Shown piece after piece: positions 55,733-64,000 of a DNA stretch of 64,000 nt. The position numbers were made by a program, and so were the translations under genes. The DNA is taken from NCBI GenBank assembly GCA_036927565.1, contig JAYESD010000002.1, positions 226,321,605 through 226,385,604 on the forward strand. Direction: 5' to 3'. The notes beneath the pieces were generated by a model. The model ran no database searches and was not told where the DNA came from. It worked only from the letters and a program-made list of their open reading frames with translations. This stretch comes from Tuctoria greenei. Its lineage: Eukaryota; Streptophyta; Magnoliopsida; Poales; Poaceae. Positions within the stretch are counted from its first letter, which is position 1. Every line of letters begins with the position of its first letter.

Positions 55733-56781
55733 GAACTCGCGCTCGTCACTTTCCTCTGGGCTAATGTCGATGTGTTTGCCTGGGAACCGTCAAAAATGCC
55801 TAGGATCCCTAGGGAAGTGATCGAGCACAATCTAAAGATCTATCCCGATGCTCGGCCTGTACATCAGAAGCCTCGGAAGCAATCAGTAGAGCGACAAAAC
55901 TTCATACGTCAAGAAGTGAAGAAGTTGCTTGAAGCTGGATTCATCCGAGAAGTCTTCCACCCAAAATGGCTCGCAAACCCAATCGTTGTACCCAAGGCTG
56001 GCGGGAAGCTTCGGATGTGTATCGACTACACTACACTGAATAAGGCATGTCCAAAAGATCCATTCCCACTACCTAGAATAGATCAGATAGTGGATTCCAC
56101 CTCTGGGTGCGAATTACTGTGTTTCCTAGATTCATATTCTGGGTATCATCAAATCAGAATGTCTAGGGAAGATGAAGAGCATATTTCCTTCATCACAGTG
56201 GATGGATTATATTTTTACACTGCCATGCCATTCGGTCTCAAAAACGCTGCTTCAACGTTTGTATGAGCTATGTACAAAACTTTTGGAGAGCTCATCAGAG
56301 ATGTAGTGGAAGTGTACGTCGATAACATCGTCGTCAAGATTAAGAACAAGGAGTCATTCCTTGACACCTTGTAAGCTGTCTTCGACAAGTTGCGAGTCAC
56401 ATGCACGAAGCTAAACCCAGACAAGTGTGTCTTCGGAGTTAGCTCCGGAAAGCTTCTTGGATTCTTAGTGAACCACCGAGGAATAGAAGCAAATTCGACG
56501 AAGATTAAAGATATTGAAGATATGCGGCCACCAGCCCGCATCAAGGACGTCCAGAAGCTGACTGGATGTCTAGCTGCCCTTAGCCGGTTCATCTCAAGAC
56601 TGGCGGAATGGGCGCTACCCTTCTTCAAGTTATTGCGGAAGTCCGGACCATTCCAATGGTCTGAAGAAGCAGAAAAGGCATTCCAGGAGCTGAAGCAACT
56701 CCTCACCACTCTACCAACCTTGGTAGCTACAAATCCTGGTGAGCCACTTCCGCTTTATATTTCGGCAACTAACAAAGTTGT
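55733..56781 (+). pseudogene. pol: Tat G2 reverse transcriptase
   Basis: FAWEPSKMPRIPREVIEHNL, FIREVFHPKWLANPI, MCIDYTTLNKACPKD, FLDSYSGYHQI and MPFGLKNAASTF, TGA 56264-56266, then VYVDNIVV. The second catalytic Asp is Asn (codon about 56322-56324), so the RT is inactive. TAA 56372-56374. The tether and RNase H start follow (LTGCLAALSRFISRL, LYISATNKVV) and are cut at 56782. Confidence 0.88.
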
Positions 56782-57194
56782 TGTAACACCCTAAATTTTT
56801 GCATCCTGCATTGCATACATGATCATGTATTAAACATTAGTAGGATAAAAGAAAAATGATAAAATATACAAATGTATGTAGCAAAAGAAGAAATAGAAAA
56901 TAATAATTTTGCCTAAAACTTGTAATGAGGAATAAGTAAAAATAATAATAATAAATATATATATAAGTATATATATAAATAATATATAACAATATATAGG
57001 AATAGGAAAAATATTAATATTAATAATATATGTTATAAAAATAATAAATAATAAATATAAAATAATAATATATATATATATATAAAGTAAATGAATAAAA
57101 TAAATAAGATAAATAAATAATGTAAAAATAATAATAATAAATACATAAAGAAAAAAAACAGTAATATGTTTCAAAAAAAAAGAAAAAAAAAAGA

Positions 57195-57611
57195 GAAAAC
57201 CCCTACCGGCCAGCGGCCGAACCGCCAGCCGGCCACGCCGCACGCGCCCGCACGCGAGGCGCTGGGCCCCGCCCCCACCCTGCCGCGCCGCCTGCCGCGC
57301 GCCAGCGCGCGAGCCGCGCGCTCCCGCCTGCGCCGGCCCCGCTCCGCAGCCGGGCCCCGCCCCCCCCTGACGCGACGCCAGCCGCCCACCGAGCGCGCGT
57401 GTCGCGCCGACCGAGCCGCTCGGCCGAGGCCCCGCTCTCCCGCGCCGTACGCATCCCGCCCGGTCCGACTCAGCCCCTCCCCGCGATTTTTCCGCGAGCG
57501 CCCGGTCTCCCGCCGCCATACGTCTCCCGCCAACGCCCTGCCGCGATTCCCGGTGCCCGCGTGACTCCCAACCGAGCCGGATACCGATGACTCCCGCCGC
57601 CCCTATAAAAG
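57195..57611 (+). promoter_or_regulatory. CpG-rich block and TATA box in the solo LTR
   Basis: About 390 bp that by eye are over 75% G+C with dense CpG lie directly after about 250 bp of A/T simple sequence and end at CCCCTATAAAAGG (TATA 57604-57611). The layout resembles a promoter with a GC-rich upstream region. Activity is unknown. Confidence 0.6.
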
Positions 57612-58163
57612 GAACCGAGGTCCCTAGACTTTTTCCCCACGATCCAACAGCCGCCAGCAGAGAAGAAAAGCCGCCGGAACCAAGGTCCAGGAGGCTGCGC
57701 CCAGGGGAGAAAAGGGAGGGAAAAAGAGGGGAAAAAGAGGAAGAAAAAGAGGAGGGCACCACCGTTCGCCGGAGATCGTCGCCGACATCGCGCCGCCGTC
57801 GTCGTGCCGCCGAAGGACTGCTGCACCACCTATTTCGTCTACGCGTCGCATTTATTCCGCGACCGTCGCGCCGTCAGATCTACGGTAGGATTCGTTCCCG
57901 ATGCGAATTTTTGCGATCATATTGAATCTAATAGGCATAAATTAATTTTAGTTGCACCATAAATTTTATTTCAGCAGCATTAATCCGCCCTAAAATCCCC
58001 GTAAACTCATATGAACACGTATGAACTAGTCGCATCTAATTAATAAACGACCGTAGTAAATTAATTATTAAATTGTGCATGCATGCATGTCATTGCATGT
58101 TGATTATTTTGTGTGCATTATGTTGAATTGTATATGTTTTCTTATATGTATGATCACGCGTAG

Positions 58164-58247
58164 AGGAACGTGCTCAAGAGGTTGCATACGAGGATTTCCA
58201 AAACCAAGACTTCGAAGCGCTTGAGCAACCCCATCCGCCGGAGCAAG
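58164..58247 (+). other. Possible 84-nt exon inside the solo LTR
   Basis: Flanked by an acceptor-like ATGATCACGCGTAG and a donor-like AAG|GCAAGT (GC donor). The length is divisible by three, and one frame is an acidic peptide (ERAQEVAYEDFQNQDF...) without stops. Prediction only. Confidence 0.35.
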
Positions 58248-59735
58248 GCAAGTGTCCTTGAAGCATGTTGATCCTATTTTAAAATAAATGTTTTGTTTGC
58301 AAAACTGCATGCTTGTGTCAAATTGATGGGAATCCTATGGTAGGAAGTTTACTAGTTTTGTTTGACCACCCTTGTCACCTGGAATTTATGGTAGAGAGTC
58401 GGGAAGGGGTTTTACCTTTTTGCTTCGCTTAATTAATTGGGATGGAAAATCCAACACTATACATTTAATTATGTATTAATGATATTCTGGTTAATGTGAA
58501 CTGGTCGATACGGTATGGTGATGGGTGATCTAAGCAAGCCTGGTATGTGGATGGGTTGGATGTTATGGTGGTTTGCTTGCTTTAGATCTAAGGACCGGTT
58601 CATGCGAGAATAAGCCAGGACTACAGTGCCACCACGAGGCCAAGTATGGGTGCGGCGTAGCTGATTAATTAGGGCTTTGCTAGTGCTGTTTGGACCATTG
58701 TGGATGCTCGGGGAAGGGGTAGTCGGATTGGGTTTGTTGATGATTGGTGGGACTACCCTGGGATCCGAAAGGCTCAAGAGGGGGCCCTTGGTTGAAGATG
58801 TGCTCAGTTGGAGGCATCGCCACCGGTGAAACCTCAGTGGGGTCTGAATAGGCTAGTAATCCCTTTGTAAAGGCTATTTTGTGATCTCTTGGCCATACAC
58901 CAAAGGAAGTGTAATTGGCATAAGAGAGGTTCTTTAGTCGCCGACAGGTGATGAAATCACAAACACGTGGGTAAAGTGGTACAAACTCTGCAGAGTTAAC
59001 TAAAACTATCATGATAGCCGTGCTCCCGGTTATGAGCACCTGGACAACTTCCATGATTAGAGGGAAATTGGGATTTTGGGATGGTTATGGTTTGATAATG
59101 GTTATGGTTGATATTATGATTATGGTTATGGTTATGAGATGGAATTATGGTTTACGACATTGATTATGGTTATTGATAATGGTGATTTATGGACTGGTAT
59201 TATGATGGTCACATGGTTCATGATGGGTTTACATACACATAATACAGATGTTGCTTTTCAAATGTTTTACTGTACTTTTCAGCACTTAGCCATTATTACA
59301 TTCGTCATTTGAATCAGCCACATGTCATACTTTCCACACTTGCTGAGTACGACATGTACTCACTCTTGCAATCCCCCACCCAACAGTTGCAGGTCAGAAT
59401 TGTGAGTTTAATGGCGATAATGCGGAGATCTAGGCCGTGTCTACCGTCAGCTCTGCCAGTGGTGTTGCATGGAGCTGCGCTATCCCTTATGCTTAGTTTG
59501 CTTAGTTGCCTAATTAGTTTATTTCCGCTGCATTAGTTGAACTTATAATTAATATTCATTAGAGCTTGTATTCGAGGATATAATGAATTATGTAATAAGA
59601 GTACTTATTTAATAATTTGTGCTGTGGTAATTATCTGTTTATCATTTGTGAATCACTCGTGTATGTGTGTTGAACATCCTGGGCACACATATGCGTTAGC
59701 TTGGTTCAGTTTTCGGAACCGGGCGTCACAGTTGT

Positions 59736-60405
59736 CAGCATGGTCCTGGTTGCGGAAAGGTCAGAACCATCTCTAGTTCAGGAATCCAGACCCCTTCAGG
59801 AAGGGCTAGAGCTACTTGAAGACGAGTCTGGGGCCCAGCTCCCAGACCCTGATCCTCAAGGCGAGATGCCAGAGGATCAACCTCCTTCAAATGAAGAAGT
59901 TGTTGTTGCTGAGCAACAAGATCCAGACCCCTCTGGGAAGGTCCGGGTCGCTGTAGAAGAAGATCTGGGTTCCTCTAGTAGGAACCCAAAGGTCCACGAA
60001 CAAGGTCCAGACCCCTTCGAGAGGGTCCGGGTTGATGAGGAGGAAGCTTCGGGCCCCTTCGGGAGGGTCTGGACAGTCCAACACCCAGTGTACTTCATCA
60101 GTGAAGTACTTCATGACGCCAAAACTCGGTACCTAGAGGTGCACAAGCTGCTCTACGCAGTTTTTATTGCTTCTAGGAAGCTCCGACACTACTTCCAAGC
60201 TCACAAGCTTTCAGTGGTAACTTCTTATCCACTGCGTATAATCTTGCATAACCCTAACTCTACTGAGAACATTGCAAAGTGGGCAGCGGAACTGGCCGAG
60301 TTTGATCTTGAATTCGTTCCAAGACAAGCAATTAAGAGTCAAGCACTGGCGAACTGTGTGGCAGAATGGACCTCCCTCTCCATCAAATCCTGGGGTCCCC
60401 AATGA
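59736..60405 (+). pseudogene. pol: Tat G2 RNase H with repeat-built insert
   Basis: Continues RNase H after the solo LTR (SMVLVAERSEP). The acidic insert (about 59770-60080) has DPSGKVRV, DPFERVRV and GPFGRVW units, then PVYFISEVLHDAKTRYLE and AIKSQALANCVAEW. No stop within this exon-sized block. It ends at TGA 60403-60405, a frame change compared with the aRH that follows. Confidence 0.85.
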
Positions 60406-60850
60406 GCAGAAGCTGGAACCTAAGGTTCCGGTATTCACCGAGCTCACTGAACTCTCTACTTCGACGGCTCCGTGCAAAAGCAGGGGTCCGGAGCTGGAGT
60501 CCTTCTCCTCGCTTCGGCCGGGGAGAAGGTCAAATACATGGTTCACCTTGACTTCAAGACGACCAACAACATGGCGGAGTATGAAGCACTAATCTATGGG
60601 CTCAAGGTGGCACTATCATGTGGTGTCAAGCAGCTGTTGGTAAAGGGTGACTCGCAGCTTGTCATAAAAAAAGTCAAAGGTGAATGCTGCTGCAACAACC
60701 CTCAACTAGCTGCATACCTACTTGAAGTCCTGAAGCTTCAGAAGGACTTCAACGTCCTGGATCTTTGCCATGTCCAACATCTCAACAACGCTGAAGCCGA
60801 CGAACTCTCGATGAAAGCTTCAACCGGAGCTCCAGCTCCTGACGGAACCA
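60406..60850 (+). pseudogene. Archaeal-type RNase H (aRH) of G2
   Basis: YFDGSVQKQGSGAGVLLL, NNMAEYEALIYGLKVAL, LVKGDSQLVIKKVKG and NAEADELSMKAS. All four acidic positions are present in an open frame from 60452, better kept than in G1. Confidence 0.85.
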
Positions 60851-61910
60851 TCATCCGGAGATTGTCAAGACCAACAGCTCAGTCTGCCGAACTGAGCGAA
60901 GGGGGCGAGACTAGCACCTCGAAGCTGGTGGTCCCGATGGCCCTGTTACCATGGCATCCATCAAGGGTCGTAGGTGCTGCAGGAAGCTCTGAACAACCCA
61001 GTGCGCAAGACTCAAATCCTCAAGTTAGCTCCGGTGCATGGATCTCAGAGATTCGGAGCTACTTGAAAGACAATTTCCTTCCTGAAGATAATTTATCCGT
61101 TGACCGGATAGTCAGATTGGCTAAAAGATCACATTGATAGAAGGGGATCTCTACCGGCGTGGTGCCAACAGCGTCCTAATGCGGTGCATTACAAGGGAAG
61201 AAGGCTGCGAGCTTCTCGTAGAAATACATGGAGGCGAGTGTGGAAACCACGCGTCTTCCTGCATGCTGGTCGATAAATCCTTTCGACATGGTTTTTACTG
61301 GCCTACATCACTCCAGGATGCAACTGAGCTAGTGAAGAAATGCGAAGCATGCCAGTTCCATGCAAAGCAAATTCACACACAAGCTCAACCTCTACAAATG
61401 ATACCTCCTACATGGTCATTCGCTGTGTGGGGGATGGATATCTTGGGACCTTTCCCAAGAGCCGTCGGAGGTTACAAGTTCCTGTACCTTGCCATTGACA
61501 AGTTCACCAAATGGCCGGAAGCAACTCCAGTTGTGACAATAAACAAGCAAACAACTATCAACTTCTTGCAGTCCATCGTATGCAGATTTGGAGTCCCAAA
61601 CAAGATCATAATTGATAACGGGACCCAATTCACAAGCTCTGCATTCCAAGGATATTGCGAAGACCTTAGCATTCAAGTCAGCTACGCCTCAGTAGCTCAC
61701 CCGGCAAGCAATGGCCAAGCTGATAGAGCAAATACAGAAATCCTAAAAGGACTCAAGACGCGCACATATGAGCGCTTGAAAAAAACATGGAGCCAACTGG
61801 ATCGAAGAGCTTCCACCCATCATGTGGGCCAACAGGACAACTCCAAACCGGTCAACTGGAGAGACACCTTTCTTCCTGGTGTATGGAGCTAAAGCAGTCC
61901 TTCCTCCGGA
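60851..61910 (+). pseudogene. pol: Tat G2 integrase, C-terminus lost
   Basis: One-base loss and TGA at 61135-61137, then zinc region GGECGNHASSCML and CEACQFHAKQ, core Asp in WGMDILGPFPR and DNGTQFTSSAF. The Glu position reads NGQADRAN (E to D, codon about 61723-61725). A frame change near 61790 follows. Sequence similar to G1 stops at CTTCCTCCGGA (61910), where Sirevirus RNase H begins. Confidence 0.87.
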
Positions 61911-62395
61911 TCGTTACTTTGAAAGCTTTTTCGGATGCTGATTTTGGGGGTTGTAGGATTGATAGGAAAAGTACTTCTGGTGCTTGTCATTTTCTTGGTA
62001 ATTCTCTTATTGCTTGGTCCTTTAGAAAATAAAGTTCAGTTGCACAATCCACCGCCGAATCTGAATATGTAGCTGCTGCTAGCACTTGTTCACAAATTTT
62101 TTGGATTGTTCAAACACTTAAGGACTATGGGGTTGATCTAGATAGTGTTCCACTGTTTTGTGATTATACTAGTGCCATTTGCATTGCTAAAAACCTCGTG
62201 CAACATTCTAGAACTAAGCACATTGAAATTAGGTATCACTTTCTTCGTGATAATGTTGAAAAAGGAAACATTGTGCTTCACCATGTAGATACTGAACAAC
62301 AATTGGCTGACATTTTTACAAAACCTTTGGATTTCACTCGTTTTTGTTACATTCGTAGTGAAATAGGGGTTATGCATCCTCATGGTTTAAATTGA
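61911..62395 (+). pseudogene. pol: Sirevirus S4 RNase H and Pol C-terminus
   Basis: LKAFSDADFGGCRIDRKSTS, TAA 62030-62032, STAESEYVAAASTCSQIFW, LFCDYTSAICIAKN, SRTKHIEIRYHFLRD and LADIFTKPLD. Ends MHPHGLN at 62393-62395. Apart from the one stop the domain is complete. The homologous site in S3 is 45849-45959. Confidence 0.9.
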
Positions 62396-63424
62396 CGGGA
62401 AGTTTTGAAATCTGGGAAGTCTACGTGAGAATCTGAACTTAAAATAATATGAGCATAGTATTTCATACATATATGACTTTGTGATTCCTTTTACATGCTG
62501 GAAGTTCTTACTACATTACTCGTGTTATACATTTTGTATTTTTGCCATGTCTAGAAATTGGAATAATTAGTTACACTAAATCTGGTCATGGTCGAACTTT
62601 CTTGCTGTTTTGAACTTGTTGCATGCTCACAAGTGTTTTGTAGCATAAAGAATTAATCAAGTAATCAACTCACATGTTGAGTTTTTATGAGTAAACATAA
62701 GTTGAGAAAAGATCAAGAGAATATGCATGCATCGCACTTCTTCTATTGAGATGGCTTATCATTGCACTTAGATATGAACTTGGAAGAAGTTGTGTATGAC
62801 TAAAATCATGTCCTTAAGCTTCTGATTGTCAAATGATATAGGCTTGGCTTGGTTGGTTAGAATAAGGCAGATGCGCATATAATCTCTTGCAAATATCATA
62901 TGATCTAAATTTATGCTTTGAAAAATAATAAAATGCAGCAACTAGTGTCATGCTTTCAGGTTTTCAAATAGTTAAGTTTGTGAGATCATGACTTGCTTAA
63001 ATTGAAAATTACATTTGATCTCTAGCATGGCTTACACAACTTTATGTATCTCATTGATGTGATAGTGTAAGTTACTTGATAGTATGACTTGGATGAGCTT
63101 TGTTTTATATGTATATGTTATAATATGCTCATAACAATTAAAATTTCTCTTTTGAACCTTGTTGAATACATTATCAAAGGGGGAGAGATAATAGATAATA
63201 TGTGAATTTTTAAAGATAAGTATGCAAGGGGGAGAATTTGATTACACTTTGCACATATTCAAAAATTGTTTTGGCACGATTCTTCTCACGGGGAGAATTT
63301 GTTTTTCTTCTCATTTTATTTCTATTTTACAAAGGGGGAGAAATTGTTTTCAAAACTTTTAATGTGAATAAGCCAATGTTTAGATCTTAAGTGGTGTTGC
63401 CAATGCATTCATCAAGGGGGAGAT
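62396..63424 (+). other. Sirevirus 3' region with five polypurine tracts
   Basis: 1 kb without an ORF (no env-like gene). Purine tracts with GGGGGAGA cores lie at 63176-63186, 63226-63236, 63288-63296, 63331-63343 and 63413-63424, the last directly before the LTR. Repeated PPTs upstream of the 3' LTR are a known Sirevirus mark and the strongest support for the class of S1, S3 and S4. Confidence 0.88.
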
Positions 63425-64000
63425 TGTGAGACCTATGTGTGCTGAATACATTGTCTTTGATGATAAAAGTTCTAAAATTCTACTAAAACATCTTTTTTAG
63501 CAAGGTGCGACTCTAGCTCCGAGCTTCTGCAAGGTCCGACGTAAGGTGTGACTTGCTTTGTCAAGGTCCGACATGTTTTTGGGTAGCTCCGGTGAACTTT
63601 GTCTTTAGCTCCGGCATGTCTTTGATAGCCCCGACAAGTTTCTCTAGCTCCGACTTTTAGGTTGACTAGTTCCAACTAGTTTTGGTCAGCTTCGGCGCTA
63701 GATCTGACTAGCTTTGGTTAGCTCCGGTGCTAGGTTCTGCTAGTTTTGATAAGGTTTGGCGCTAGGTTGTACTATCTTTGGTAAGCTCCGACAAAAGCTC
63801 CGGTTAGCTTTGGCAAGGTTCGGAGCTTGATCGTAATATTCCAAATTTTCATGTGAAATATTTCGAACTTGCTTTATACTTATGGAAAGGTTGCTTAGTA
63901 TTCTTTTACTAAGTTTTTGGTGTGTTTTGGTGGTTAAGGCTTATATCATTTTGCTGTGCTTTGCAGCATGCTTATGTGAGGTGCTCACGTAAGGTGTTGT
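63425..64000 (+). repeat. 3' LTR of Sirevirus S4, right part outside the window
   Basis: First 576 bp, TGTGAGACCTATGTGTGC. Aligns with 45960 onward except for one 20-bp unit. Contains the U3 minisatellite. About 1.2 kb should follow. Confidence 0.92.

Larger units (their letters stand above)
56782..59730 (+). repeat. 2.9-kb solo LTR of a gypsy element (Tekay/RIRE-like)
   Basis: 2949 bp, TGTAACACCC to GGGCGTCACA (the reverse of the end is TGTGACGCCC). Perfect 5-bp TSD GTTGT (56777-56781, 59731-59735); the host frame reads straight across. Long LTRs with TGTAACACCC starts are usual for grass chromovirus families. Inside: AT-rich simple sequence (56940-57180), a very GC-rich block (57195-57580), TATAAAAG at 57604-57611, and TTATGG repeats (59078-59175). 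No partner LTR or internal region. Confidence 0.92.
52405..61910 (+). mobile_element. Tat-lineage gypsy element G2, 3'-truncated
   Basis: 5' LTR, PBS, gag, protease, RT, two RNase H domains and integrase up to the region GVWS-like before the C-terminus. The integrase C-terminus, antisense ORF, PPT and 3' LTR (about 6.6 kb by comparison with G1) are missing. A 2.9-kb solo LTR sits inside RT/RNase H. Left TSD candidate CTAAC (52400-52404). Confidence 0.9.
45960..64000 (+). mobile_element. Sirevirus S4, with hAT-type and Tat insertions
   Basis: 5' LTR 45960-47762, gag with a hAT-type element, pol up to the integrase C-terminal region, Tat element G2 (52405-61910), then RNase H, a 3' region with five PPTs and the 3' LTR from 63425 to beyond the window. 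The LTRs agree closely over the visible part (about 94%) apart from one 20-bp unit duplicated in the 5' copy. Left TSD candidate AAAAC (45955-45959). RT is missing because of the deletion at about 61910. Confidence 0.88.

Noticed and set aside
57166..57564. Arg/Pro-rich ORF in the CpG block
   Set aside because: Composition-driven; open in several frames at once.
56830..57762. 310-aa minus-strand ORF in the solo LTR
   Set aside because: Its end is made of translated A/T simple repeats and its start of a GC-rich block; overlapping ORFs exist in other frames.

Overview
The window is plant nuclear DNA made almost entirely of nested transposable elements. I see no host protein gene, rRNA, tRNA gene or CRISPR array. 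The mix (Sireviruses, an Angela/BARE-like copia, Tat-lineage gypsy elements with an antisense Transposase_28-type ORF, a plant L1-type LINE, Tourist/Harbinger, MULE and hAT miniature elements) fits intergenic DNA of a large-genome grass (Poaceae). The species cannot be named from the sequence.

Left part (1-23370): a 3'-truncated Sirevirus copy (S1, 1-3924) abuts a 5'-truncated Angela-like Ty1-copia element (3925-23370). The 3' non-coding region of that element was split by a complete 13.1-kb Tat gypsy element (G1, 9378-22459, TSD CCCTC). G1 carries gag, protease, RT, two RNase H domains, integrase, a palindrome-rich spacer and a long antisense ORF.

Middle part (23371-34716): one minus-strand LINE, cut at its 3' end, holds five side-by-side insertions: a non-autonomous LTR element without genes (25512-28556), a Tat solo LTR (28923-29772), a gag-only copia element of TR-GAG type (29808-31240), a Harbinger-type element loaded with a GC-rich minisatellite (31633-32661) and a long-TIR MULE-type element (33218-34333). 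Each has a target-site duplication I could read, the first with one mismatch.

Right part (34717-64000): a six-layer nest. A small copia element (from 34717) is cut by a minus-strand Tat element (37040), which is cut by Sirevirus S3 (39080), which is cut by Sirevirus S4 (45960), which is cut by Tat element G2 (52405), which is cut by a 2.9-kb gypsy solo LTR (56782-59730). S4 also holds a 904-bp hAT-type element. A large deletion fused G2 integrase to S4 RNase H at about 61910. The right halves of the three outer layers should lie beyond the right edge.

All coding regions are decayed (stops, frameshifts, altered catalytic residues), so none is expected to be autonomous today. The points most worth follow-up are: shared inherited defects in S1 and S4, which imply mobilisation in trans; stop codons at fixed positions (gag/pol in three Sireviruses, protease/RT in two Tat elements); a repeat-built insert inside the Tat RNase H; an antisense ORF with a readable intron; and a short AGCTCCGG/G-box vocabulary that recurs in unrelated element families.
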